From Bacteroidales bacterium (GTDB lineage Bacteria > Bacteroidota > Bacteroidia > Bacteroidales > UBA7960): a stretch of 16,719 nt of DNA. The position numbers were made by a program, and so were the translations under genes. Under the pieces are notes generated by a model. The model worked only from the letters and a program-made list of their open reading frames with translations, had not been told where the DNA came from and did no database searches. Below, piece after piece: positions 7,167-15,004 of the stretch. Within the stretch, counting starts at the first letter, position 1. The number at the start of each line of letters is the position of its first letter. Location: the NCBI GenBank assembly GCA_003557805.1, contig PWNY01000235.1:1-16719 (forward strand). Reading direction: 5' to 3'.

Positions 7167-7863
7167 CCCTGGCCAGTGCATTAAGGTACTTTTCGATAAA
7201 GTGCTCCTTATCCTTTGACCTGTACTGCATAATATATCGAGGGTGCTCCAGAGGGAGCAGGCTTAAGAAAAAGTTGTGCCTGTCGTTGAGCTGTCTGAGG
7301 TATTTGAAGTTTTTCCCTGAACCCAGGCAAAAAGCAACATCCGTGTTAATACCCATTGATATATGTTTTCTGATGCACTCCACCATGAAATCCTCAACAG
7401 CTTCCTGCAGCTCACGGCTGTCGTAATAGTTAAAGTTTAACTCCCTGCCTGAGGCATTTTTTTTGACAAAACCCAGGGGGCTGGGGGAGTTTATATAAAA
7501 ATCCCTGTAAAACTCCTTCACCCCGCCGTATGCCTCTATTACCTCATAAATAAATACCGATGAGGGTTCGTGGGTGCTAAGACCACTTATCGCTATACCA
7601 CATTTTTGCTCAAGCCTCTTTGTGTCGGTAAAGGGGATGCCGGTAACTCCGGCACCAAACCTGCCCGGGTTTATCCCCAGTATAAGGTGCCTTTTCCTGT
7701 TGTCATTGTAAAATTTTTTATAGAATGCATCTGCCGAGTTAAGGGCAAACGGGTTTTCACTGAAGGGGTTCATTGCCCTGATACCTGCCGGAAGCCTTGT
7801 GTCAATATTAAGCTCGCGGTTGAAGTTCATTACCCTGCCTGCGAAGGTTTCATTGTTCTGCAT
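7153..7863 (-). CDS. SMUG2-type uracil-DNA glycosylase family protein
   Basis: This is a 236-residue protein of the uracil-DNA glycosylase superfamily, closest in motif layout to the SMUG2 group described from Pedobacter heparinus. Such enzymes remove uracil and some damaged bases from DNA and so start base-excision repair. Motif 1 is GINPGRFGAGVTGIPFTD (63-80), the water-activating and pocket-forming segment shared with SMUG1 (GMNPGPFGMAQTGVPFG-like). Motif 2 is LPLEHPRYIMQYR (203-215), whose HPR replaces the HPSPRN-type loop of classical SMUG1. FCLGSGKNFKYL (178-189) lies in the usual strand before motif 2. There is no iron-sulfur cysteine set of the family 4/5 kind. It is transcribed divergently from the catalase gene, with 156 bases between the two starts, and convergently with the decarboxylase gene. 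Exact base specificity cannot be read from sequence. Confidence 0.85.
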   Translation of the reverse strand: MQNNETFAGRVMNFNRELNIDTRLPAGIRAMNPFSENPFALNSADAFYKKFYNDNRKRHLILGINPGRFGAGVTGIPFTDTKRLEQKCGIAISGLSTHEPSSVFIYEVIEAYGGVKEFYRDFYINSPSPLGFVKKNASGRELNFNYYDSRELQEAVEDFMVECIRKHISMGINTDVAFCLGSGKNFKYLRQLNDRHNFFLSLLPLEHPRYIMQYRSKDKEHFIEKYLNALARAKHS

Positions 7864-7874
7864 ATAAAGAAATA

Positions 7875-7906
7875 TTTGTGTTATAAGCGCTTAGTTGTTA
7901 TATTGC
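7875..7906 (+). promoter_or_regulatory. Possible catalase promoter with a palindrome in its spacer
   Basis: In the 156-base gap between the divergent glycosylase and catalase genes, TTTG (7875-7878) and TATATTGC (7899-7906) are spaced by 20 bases, as in Bacteroidota -33/-7 promoters, though the second box is an imperfect match to TAnnTTTG. The perfect 10-base palindrome TAAGCGCTTA (7884-7893) lies between them, where a repressor could bind. A second palindrome, ATATGCATAT, lies at 7918-7927. Both are short enough to occur by chance. Confidence 0.3.
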
Positions 7907-8019
7907 AATTAATTCAGATATGCATATGTTTTACGGTTTCAGGCTGAAGGCATATCCTGGCCTGCGGCTTCAAACTTAAATAAAATCAATAATCTAAAAA
8001 TATTTAAAATCATTCAGGT

Positions 8020-9486
8020 ATGAGCGAGAAAAAGAAAAAACTAACAACGGCATCGGGTATTCCCTATGCCAAGCATGAAGACAGCATGACCGTGGGTCCC
8101 CGCGGTCCCATCCTGTTGCAGGACTATGTGCTTCACGAGAAGATGGCACACTTTAACCGTGAACGCATTCCCGAGCGTGTTGTGCACGCAAAGGGCACAG
8201 GTGCATTCGGGGTGTTCAGGGTTACACATGACATTAGCAGGTACACCCGTGCAAAGCTTTTCAGCAAGGCAGGTAACGAGTGCCCTGTATTTGTTCGTTT
8301 CTCCACTGTTGGAGGCGAGAAGGGCAGTGCCGACACAGAGCGTGACCCAAGGGGCTTTGCGATCAAGTTTTATACTGAGGATGGGAACTGGGATCTTGTG
8401 GGGAATAACACTCCTGTCTTCTTTATCAAGGATCCAAAGAAGTTCAGTGACTTTATCCACACCCAGAAACGCAACCCCAAAACCAACCTTAAGGATGCGG
8501 CAATGTTCTGGGACTTCCTGAGCCTGAACCCTGAAAGCATGCACCAGGTAATGATACTGTTCAGCGACAGGGGTACACCCTACAGTTACCGCAACATGAA
8601 CGGTTACGGCAGCCATACCTTCAGCATGATTAATGACAAGAATGAAAGGGTATGGGTCAAGTTCCACGTAAAGACAAAGCAGGGCATCAAAAACTTCACC
8701 GGGCCTGAGGCCGATGAGATGAAGGGCAAGGACCCTGACTGGGCCCAGGGAGACCTGGTGAAGACAATTGAGAAGGGGGATTTCCCCCTGTGGACAATGA
8801 AGATACAGGTAATGACTGAGAAGCAGGCCAGTGAATTTAAATGGAACCCCTTTGACCTTACAAAGGTGTGGCCGCATTCTGATTTTCCGCTTATTGATGT
8901 CGGAGAGATGGAGCTTAACAAGATACCGGAGAACTATTTCAGGGATGTCGAACAGGCTGCATTCGCCCCCTCCCATGTTGTTGACGGCATTGGTTACTCT
9001 TTTGACAAGATGCTGCAGGGCCGCCTGCTGTCATATCCTGATGCACACCGGTACCGCCTGGGTGCCAACTATGAGCAGATACCGGTTAACAGACCCTTAA
9101 ACAAGCCAAGCAATTATGAAAGGGACGGCTATATGAGGGTTGATGATAACGGAGGCGACAGCCCCAACTACCATCCCAACAGCTTTGACAATATAGAAGC
9201 AGACCAGAGCTACAAGGAGCCACCGTTGAAAATGGAGTCGGATGTGGCTGACTGGTATGACCGCAACGAAAATGATGACGACCATTACACCCAGCCGGGA
9301 ATATTGTTTGAGAAGGTAATGACGGAACAGGAAAGGAAGAACACGGTGAACAATATCGTGGGCCATATGAAGGGTATTGGAGGCCCGAAAAGAGAAGAGA
9401 TCATCCGCCGCCAGCTGGGGCATTTTCTAAAGACCAGTGAAAAACTGGGTAAAGCTGTTGCAGAGGGTTTGGGTGTGAACCTTTAG
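8020..9486 (+). CDS. katA: Haem catalase, small-subunit monofunctional type
   Basis: This is a monofunctional haem catalase, 488 residues, that splits hydrogen peroxide into water and oxygen; it is normally a cytoplasmic tetramer. The length fits small-subunit catalases. The active-site signature RIPERVVHAKGTGAFG (49-64) carries the distal catalytic His56. Asn129 in DLVGNNTPVFF is the second distal residue, and RLLSYPDAHRYRLG (335-348) provides the proximal haem ligand Tyr339. FVRFSTVGGEKGSADTERDP (91-110) is also typical. There is no signal peptide and no C-terminal flavodoxin-like domain of large catalases. It is divergent from a DNA-repair glycosylase and followed by a strong hairpin, so it is probably transcribed alone. 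Oxidative-stress control is likely but no OxyR or PerR site can be assigned with confidence. Confidence 0.97.
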   Translation: MSEKKKKLTTASGIPYAKHEDSMTVGPRGPILLQDYVLHEKMAHFNRERIPERVVHAKGTGAFGVFRVTHDISRYTRAKLFSKAGNECPVFVRFSTVGGEKGSADTERDPRGFAIKFYTEDGNWDLVGNNTPVFFIKDPKKFSDFIHTQKRNPKTNLKDAAMFWDFLSLNPESMHQVMILFSDRGTPYSYRNMNGYGSHTFSMINDKNERVWVKFHVKTKQGIKNFTGPEADEMKGKDPDWAQGDLVKTIEKGDFPLWTMKIQVMTEKQASEFKWNPFDLTKVWPHSDFPLIDVGEMELNKIPENYFRDVEQAAFAPSHVVDGIGYSFDKMLQGRLLSYPDAHRYRLGANYEQIPVNRPLNKPSNYERDGYMRVDDNGGDSPNYHPNSFDNIEADQSYKEPPLKMESDVADWYDRNENDDDHYTQPGILFEKVMTEQERKNTVNNIVGHMKGIGGPKREEIIRRQLGHFLKTSEKLGKAVAEGLGVNL

Positions 9487-9520
9487 TCCCGGTCCATTGT
9501 TCTAAATGCTAATAACTGTG

Positions 9521-9550
9521 GGCTTTGCCTTTTGAAAAGAAGGCAAAGCC
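9521..9550 (+). terminator. Strong hairpin after catalase, probable transcription terminator
   Basis: GGCTTTGCCTT (9521-9531) is perfectly complementary to AAGGCAAAGCC (9540-9550). With a T-G and a T-A pair added the stem reaches 13 pairs around a GAAA tetraloop (9534-9537). It starts 35 bases after the catalase stop. The downstream sequence ATTTATAGG is only weakly T-rich, so it may be a weak intrinsic terminator or an mRNA 3'-end stabiliser. Confidence 0.7.
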
Positions 9551-9604
9551 ATTTATAGGTAGCCGGCAGGTTGATATTATAAAGGCTGAGCTGTATATCT
9601 GGTT

Positions 9605-12499
9605 ATGAAAGCAAAAGAAAATAGCGGGGGTTCGGGATATTTAAGGCTGTTGCCTTTGATATCTGCATACGTGGTAATAGTTATAGCCCTGCTTGTACTT
9701 GCCGGATGGATATTTGACATAGTTGTTTTCAAGAGTGTCAGGCCGGACTATGTCAGTATGAAGGCCAATACTGCCATGGGTTTTATATTTGGTGGCATGG
9801 CGCTTTGGTCGCTTGCAAAGCAAAATGAAGGCCGGTGGTTTTTGCTTTACTCCAGGATTTTCTCTTCATTGCTTCTGTTTCTGGTCATAATCACATTGGT
9901 ACAATATGTCCTGGGAATGGATGTTGGCATAGACAATATACTGTTTGCCGATGATCCCCATGCCCCGGGAACCTATACGCCAGGCAGGATGGCCTACGAA
10001 ACTTCCATTGCTTTTATAATTACCGGGGTTTCTTTAATACTAGCCGGGAGGGACAAGATATCATGTGTCGTTGTATCACAGATCTCAGCTTTCTTTATAT
10101 TCATTGCAGGGGTATTGCCTTTGAGCGGTTATGTTTTCGGTGCGGAAGCCTTTTATGGATACGGGGATTATACACATGTAGCCCTGCATACGGCTGTTGC
10201 CTTTATGATATTCAGCCTGGGCATTATGACAATTAAACCACGGAGCGGTTTGTTGTCGGTACTTACAGGTAGTGGAACCGGGAGTTATGTTGCACGCAGG
10301 ATATTGCCCGTGATAGTTCTCACTCCCATTGTACTTGTGTGGCTGTGGCTTATCACCTATAGGATGGGGTGGGAGTGGCTTTCGGGTGATATATCTGTTT
10401 TCTTTACTATTATGCTGGCGGTAATGGTCATAATTACCTGGAGGATAGCAGACTCAATAAACCGGTTGGAGACCGAGCGTAAAGAGTCGGATTCGCGGGC
10501 CCTGGAATACTATGAAATGCTCGAATTCATAATAAGGCATGCACCGAGCGCTATCGCTGTGCATGACAGGGACATGAGGTACCTGTTTGTAAGCGATCTT
10601 TATATGAAGTCATACAAGGTGGAGCAGGAAGATATAATTGGGAAGCACCATTATGATGTTTTCCCTGATCTGCCTGAAAAATGGAGAAAGGTACATAAAA
10701 GGGTCCTGAAGGGTGAAGTTATCAGCGCAGAGGATGATAAATACGAAAGGGCTGATGGTTCAGTAGAGTATACAAGGTGGCAGTGCATGCCATGGAAAAA
10801 CCATGCCGGAGAAATCGGGGGGCTGGTTGTTTATACAGAGATTATCACCGAAAGGAGAAAAGCTGAAAGGGAGCACCTGGAAACTGCCCGCAGGTTCCAG
10901 ATGGTAATGGATCATACCGGCGACGGAATAATAGCTGTTGACAAAGAAGGCAGGGCCACCCTGGTCAACAGGGCATGTAGCGAGATGCTGGGATTCAGTA
11001 AAGAAGAGTTGATCGGCAATAAGATACACAAGATGCATCATCACACACGTAAAGACGGAACAGAATACCCCGAAGATGAATGTGCGGTGCTTATGGCAAT
11101 TAAGACAGGCCGGATCCATTATATCAGGGATGAGGTATTCTGGAGGAAAGAGGGGAGCAATTTCCCGGTAGAATATATGAGTTCACCCCTGTATGAAAAC
11201 GGGGAGCTCTCAGGAGCAGTTGTCAGCTTCAGGGATGTGAGCAAAAGAAAGGAAGCTGAGGACAAGGTAACGCTGTTGAACAGGAGGCTTTACCAGCTTA
11301 TATCGGTTATACAGCAGCTTTCATCGGCAAAGGATATTGGCAGCATCAGAAAGGAGATCTTAAATGCCGCCAGGGAGCTTAGCGGAGCAGAAGGAGCAAC
11401 GTTCATTGAATACAGCAAGGGCAACTGCCATTATGTTGAAGAGAGTGCAATTAACCCTCTTTGGAAGGGCGGTGTCTTCCCTGCAGGTGATTGTATAAGC
11501 GGCTGGGTAATGAATAACAGGGAAATGGCATATGTTTATGACGTTGCAGAAGATGACAGGATACCCTATGAGCTGTATAAGGATACATTTGTTAAAAGCC
11601 TTCTTGTTCTGCCTGTTAACCTGGCAAACCCGGTAGCTGCCATTGGTGTTTACTGGGCGCGCCATTACAAGCCCTTGCCGGAAGAGGTGGAGTTACTGGA
11701 AAGCCTTGCCAGTGCAACATTGCTGGCTATGGAAAGAATTGAACTGCTCAGCGAGCTCGAAAAGAGGGTGGCTTTGCGCACTGAGCAACTGGAAGCGGCG
11801 AACAAGGAGCTTGAAGCTTTCAGCTACTCCGTTTCACATGACCTCAGGGCACCCTTAAGGGCAATTGATGGGTTTACCAGGATACTGCTTGAAGACCATC
11901 TTGAGAGCATGGATCAGGAGGGCAGGCGGGTTTGTAATGTAATAAGGGACAATACCGTAAAAATGAACAGGCTGATAACCGACCTGCTGGCATTTTCCAG
12001 GCTCAGCCGTAAAGAGATACAGTTTGAGAAAATTGATATGCAGAAACTGGTCCACTCAATTTACCATGAGGTTTGCAGTAAAGAGGATATGGAGAGGATA
12101 GATTTTTCTGCCGGGGGTTTATGTGAAGCGGTCGGTGATGCAAGCATGATAAGGCAGGTATGGACAAACCTTATCTCTAATGCGGTTAAGTTCTCATCCG
12201 GCTCGGATAACCCAAGGATCAGGCTGTCCTGCAGTATGAAAGATGGTGTTTGCAGCTATAACATAGAGGACAACGGGGTGGGTTTCGACATGAAGTATGT
12301 TGACAGGATCTTTGATGTGTTCCAGCGGCTTCATTCCGAAAGGGAGTTTAAGGGAACGGGTGTTGGCCTTGCCATAGTTCACAGGGTGGTTACCCGGCAC
12401 GGAGGGGAGCTCCGGGCATGGGGGGAGCCAGGAAAGGATGCATGTTTTAGCTTTAACCTGCCGTATAAAGGACAAAAAGCCAGGGATACAGATATATAA
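9605..12499 (+). CDS. Membrane-bound PAS-PAS-GAF sensor histidine kinase
   Basis: This is a 964-residue sensor kinase. The N-terminal third (about 13-280) has seven or eight hydrophobic helices forming an integral-membrane sensor region that I cannot assign to a named domain. Two PAS domains follow (about 305-420 and 428-550; DISRR-like ends TEIITERRKAE and FRDVSKRKEAE), then a GAF-like domain (about 560-712), a short coiled coil, and the transmitter. The phosphoacceptor is His745 in SYSVSHDLRAPLRAIDGF, the HisKA subtype common next to bacteriophytochromes. The N box is NLISNAVKF (855-863), G1 is DNGVGFD (889-895) and G2 is GTGVGLA (917-923), so the kinase appears intact. No receiver is fused. 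The next gene, 44 bases downstream, encodes a lone receiver that is the obvious partner. The signal is unknown; the GAF domain lacks an obvious bilin-binding cysteine pattern that I could confirm. Confidence 0.9.
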   Translation: MKAKENSGGSGYLRLLPLISAYVVIVIALLVLAGWIFDIVVFKSVRPDYVSMKANTAMGFIFGGMALWSLAKQNEGRWFLLYSRIFSSLLLFLVIITLVQYVLGMDVGIDNILFADDPHAPGTYTPGRMAYETSIAFIITGVSLILAGRDKISCVVVSQISAFFIFIAGVLPLSGYVFGAEAFYGYGDYTHVALHTAVAFMIFSLGIMTIKPRSGLLSVLTGSGTGSYVARRILPVIVLTPIVLVWLWLITYRMGWEWLSGDISVFFTIMLAVMVIITWRIADSINRLETERKESDSRALEYYEMLEFIIRHAPSAIAVHDRDMRYLFVSDLYMKSYKVEQEDIIGKHHYDVFPDLPEKWRKVHKRVLKGEVISAEDDKYERADGSVEYTRWQCMPWKNHAGEIGGLVVYTEIITERRKAEREHLETARRFQMVMDHTGDGIIAVDKEGRATLVNRACSEMLGFSKEELIGNKIHKMHHHTRKDGTEYPEDECAVLMAIKTGRIHYIRDEVFWRKEGSNFPVEYMSSPLYENGELSGAVVSFRDVSKRKEAEDKVTLLNRRLYQLISVIQQLSSAKDIGSIRKEILNAARELSGAEGATFIEYSKGNCHYVEESAINPLWKGGVFPAGDCISGWVMNNREMAYVYDVAEDDRIPYELYKDTFVKSLLVLPVNLANPVAAIGVYWARHYKPLPEEVELLESLASATLLAMERIELLSELEKRVALRTEQLEAANKELEAFSYSVSHDLRAPLRAIDGFTRILLEDHLESMDQEGRRVCNVIRDNTVKMNRLITDLLAFSRLSRKEIQFEKIDMQKLVHSIYHEVCSKEDMERIDFSAGGLCEAVGDASMIRQVWTNLISNAVKFSSGSDNPRIRLSCSMKDGVCSYNIEDNGVGFDMKYVDRIFDVFQRLHSEREFKGTGVGLAIVHRVVTRHGGELRAWGEPGKDACFSFNLPYKGQKARDTDI

Positions 12500-12543
12500 A
12501 CAAATGAACCTGCAATACATTATATATATATTACAAATAGTAA

Positions 12544-12993
12544 ATGGTTATGGAAGACCTTAGTCCCGTTGATGTCCTGCTTGTGGAGGACAATCCAAAC
12601 GACGCTGAACTGACCATCAGGGCACTGAAAAAGCAAAACATGGCAAACAACATTTATGTGGTTGAGGACGGGGAGAAGGCCCTGGATTTTGTTTTTTGCC
12701 GTGGCAATTACTCCGGCCGGAAACATGTCAAATCCCCCAAGGTTGTATTTCTTGACCTGAAACTGCCCAAAATAAGCGGGCTGGAGGTGCTCAGGGAGAT
12801 AAAAAGCAATGAGGCCACCCGCAGTATGCCGGTGGTGGTGGTTTCATCATCGCGCGAGGATCCCGATATTAAAAAGGCATACGAGCTCGGAGCAAACTCA
12901 TATGTGGTAAAGCCACTGGACTTTGAGGATTTTATAAATGCCCTGAGCAATACCGGGATGTTCTGGCTCCTGGTAAATGAGCCACCAAAATAG
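12544..12993 (+). CDS. Single-domain response regulator (Rcp1-like receiver)
   Basis: This is a 149-residue stand-alone receiver protein with no output domain. The acidic pocket is in VLLVEDNPNDAEL (Glu15, Asp16), the phosphoacceptor is Asp71 in VVFLDLKLPKISGLEVL, the switch Ser is at about 101-102 in VVVSSSRED, and the conserved Lys is Lys123 in YVVKPLDFEDF. The LDLKLPKISG form and the roughly 15-residue stretch between strands 2 and 3 (FVFCRGNYSGRKHVKSPK) are typical of the receivers that accompany SxSVSHDLRAPL kinases, such as Rcp1 of cyanobacterial phytochrome Cph1. It therefore most likely takes phosphate from the kinase encoded just upstream. A second ATG three codons in (12550) is an equally possible start. 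It precedes the hybrid kinase gene by 64 bases and so probably lies in the same transcript. How it passes the signal on is unknown. Confidence 0.93.
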   Translation: MVMEDLSPVDVLLVEDNPNDAELTIRALKKQNMANNIYVVEDGEKALDFVFCRGNYSGRKHVKSPKVVFLDLKLPKISGLEVLREIKSNEATRSMPVVVVSSSREDPDIKKAYELGANSYVVKPLDFEDFINALSNTGMFWLLVNEPPK

Positions 12994-13057
12994 ACCGGAA
13001 AACAAACAGCTCAATTTAAGCTGTTTTAAGAAGTATCTAACATATAAGATCATAGCG

Positions 13058-15004
13058 ATGGATCAAAACACCGCCTCGGCACCAATAAGGGTGCTTATAG
13101 TTGAAGACCTGCCGTCAGATGCCCTCCTGGCTGAAAGGGAGATTTTAAAGGCAATTGATAATGCCGTTTTTGAATGTGTTGAGACCGAACAGGATTTTAT
13201 CAGGGCATTGGAAGAGTTTGATCCTGACATAATAGTTTCTGATTACCAGATGCCATATTTTGATGGCCTTAGTGCATTGGAGATTGCCAGGGTAAAGATA
13301 CCGCTAACACCATTTATCGTTCATACAGGTTCACAGAACGAGGATACGGCAGTTGCATGCATGAAAGCGGGTGCAACTGATTATGTATTAAAGGAAAGGA
13401 TAAAGCGCCTGGGGCCTGCCGTTAAGCAGGCTCTTGAGAATAAAAAGGAGAAGATTGAGAAGATAAGGATACAAAATGAACTAAAAGAGAGCGAGAACCG
13501 CTTCCGCCGGCTTGCAGAGAACGCCGATGACCTGATATACCGCTATGAGTTCTTGCCAGAGAGGAGGTTCGCTTATGTAAGCCCCTCGGCATACAGGATT
13601 ACAGGCTACACTCCCGGGGAACACTATGCCGACCCGGACCTGGGGTTCAAACTGGTCCATCCGGACGACAGGGAAATACTGCAAAAACTGTCAGAGCCCG
13701 GTTCAAAGCAGGGTGAATCAATTACCCTAAGATGGGTTAAAAAGGATGGTTCTGTTATCTGGACAGAGCAAAAGAATGTCATTATAAGGGATAATGAAGG
13801 CAGGGTGACTGCAATCGAGGGAATTGCCCGTGACATAAGCCAGAGGAAGGAGACAGAGGAAAAGCTGGAAAAGGCATTGAAAAAGGCCGAGGAGAGTGAT
13901 CGCCTAAAAACGGCTTTTCTGAATAATCTCAGCCATGAGATACGCACACCTTTAAACAGTATAATGGGGTTCTCAAACCTGCTTGCTGACGGGGACTTTA
14001 ATGAAGAGTCGCTCAGTCAGTATGTTGGAATAATCAATAAGAGCGGGAAAAAGCTGTTGCATATTATTAATGATATAATAAGTATTTCCAGCATTGAGAC
14101 TGGCCAGGAGGAGTTAAATGAAGATGTTGCCGATTTAAAAAAGAGCCTGGACGAACTTTATGATGAGTACATAGATGAGATTGATGAACAAAAGATCAAG
14201 TTTTATTTGCAATGTTCATTGGACAGTTCAGAGGCAAAGGTGATTTGCGACTGGTATAAGCTGGAACACGCACTGGGATGCCTTCTGGATAACGCCATAA
14301 GGTTTACCGAAAAGGGAGAGATACGCCTGGAGTGCAGCAGGAAGGATGACAGATTATGGTTCAGGGTAATTGATACCGGGCAGGGTATAGACCCGGAACA
14401 CCATGCAATTATATTTGACAGTTTCAGGCAGGTAACTCCGGCAAAAGACAGGGTGGTTGAAGGCACCGGTCTGGGGCTTTCAATAGCTAAATCATATATC
14501 GAGATGATGGGTGGGGAGATATCCCTGGATTCTGAACCCGGGAGGGGTTCAACATTCAGTTTTTACATTCCATACAAGGCTGCAGAACATTATCAAGCTG
14601 AAGGCGAAAAGTTCAGGCAAAAAAGTGCAGACAGGGAGTATACCCTGCTTGTAGCAGAGGATGAGCCGACTAATTACCTCCTTATCGAGAGCATTTTGGA
14701 ATCTTACCCTTACCGCCTGATACATGTTACCAACGGGGAGGATGCTGTAAAAGTGTGCCGTAAATACAAGGATATCGACCTGGTAATAATGGACATAAAG
14801 ATGCCCCTGATGAACGGACTGGAGGCAACCCGCATTATCAAGAAGGAAAAGGGCGACATACCGGTTCTGGCCGTTACGGCGCATGCCCTTGAGGGCGACC
14901 GTGAAAAGGCAATCGATGCGGGTTGCGATGACTACCTTACCAAGCCCCTGAAAAAGGGTGAACTGGTTGAAAAGATAAACAGTATGCTTGGTGCTGGTTT
15001 CTAG
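13058..15004 (+). CDS. Hybrid histidine kinase: receiver-PAS-HisKA-HATPase-receiver
   Basis: This is a 648-residue soluble hybrid kinase without membrane segments. Domains in order: receiver 1 (about 8-125; Glu16, Asp17, phosphoacceptor Asp62 in VSDYQMPYFDG, Lys112 in YVLKERIKRL); a PAS domain (about 145-265, ending GIARDISQRKETEE); a coiled coil; HisKA with phosphoacceptor His293 in FLNNLSHEIRTPLNSIMGF; HATPase with N box LDNAIRF (410-416), G1 DTGQGID (439-445) and G2 GTGLGLS (469-475); and receiver 2 (about 528-645; Asp535, phosphoacceptor Asp579 in VIMDIKMPLMNG, Lys629 in LTKPLKKGEL). All key residues are present. The ATG at 13058 is chosen because an upstream in-frame ATG at 12977 lies inside the preceding gene and adds no domain sequence. 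Receiver 1 could accept signals from the upstream kinase. No output domain is present, so a histidine phosphotransfer protein elsewhere would be needed. Its stop codon overlaps that of the convergent ATPase gene. Confidence 0.93.
   Translation: MDQNTASAPIRVLIVEDLPSDALLAEREILKAIDNAVFECVETEQDFIRALEEFDPDIIVSDYQMPYFDGLSALEIARVKIPLTPFIVHTGSQNEDTAVACMKAGATDYVLKERIKRLGPAVKQALENKKEKIEKIRIQNELKESENRFRRLAENADDLIYRYEFLPERRFAYVSPSAYRITGYTPGEHYADPDLGFKLVHPDDREILQKLSEPGSKQGESITLRWVKKDGSVIWTEQKNVIIRDNEGRVTAIEGIARDISQRKETEEKLEKALKKAEESDRLKTAFLNNLSHEIRTPLNSIMGFSNLLADGDFNEESLSQYVGIINKSGKKLLHIINDIISISSIETGQEELNEDVADLKKSLDELYDEYIDEIDEQKIKFYLQCSLDSSEAKVICDWYKLEHALGCLLDNAIRFTEKGEIRLECSRKDDRLWFRVIDTGQGIDPEHHAIIFDSFRQVTPAKDRVVEGTGLGLSIAKSYIEMMGGEISLDSEPGRGSTFSFYIPYKAAEHYQAEGEKFRQKSADREYTLLVAEDEPTNYLLIESILESYPYRLIHVTNGEDAVKVCRKYKDIDLVIMDIKMPLMNGLEATRIIKKEKGDIPVLAVTAHALEGDREKAIDAGCDDYLTKPLKKGELVEKINSMLGAGF

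Noticed and set aside
8041..8976. Long open frame of 311 codons on the minus strand opposite catalase
   Set aside because: It is a shadow of the catalase reading frame. The translated product has no recognisable motif and catalase is unmistakable on the other strand.
10985..11110. His-rich stretch MHHHTRKDGTEYP in the second PAS domain, considered as a metal site
   Set aside because: A similar HH-T-x-DG-x-x-YP pattern occurs commonly in PAS domains of this type, as I recall the family, so it does not indicate a special metal site.
12500..12543. TA-rich run between the kinase and receiver genes, considered as a promoter
   Set aside because: It has no TAnnTTTG element, and the short A/T-rich gap is ordinary for genes in one transcript.
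12977..13057. Upstream ATG that would start the hybrid kinase inside the receiver gene
   Set aside because: The extra 27 residues match no domain, and the ATG at 13058 sits just before the receiver domain as expected.
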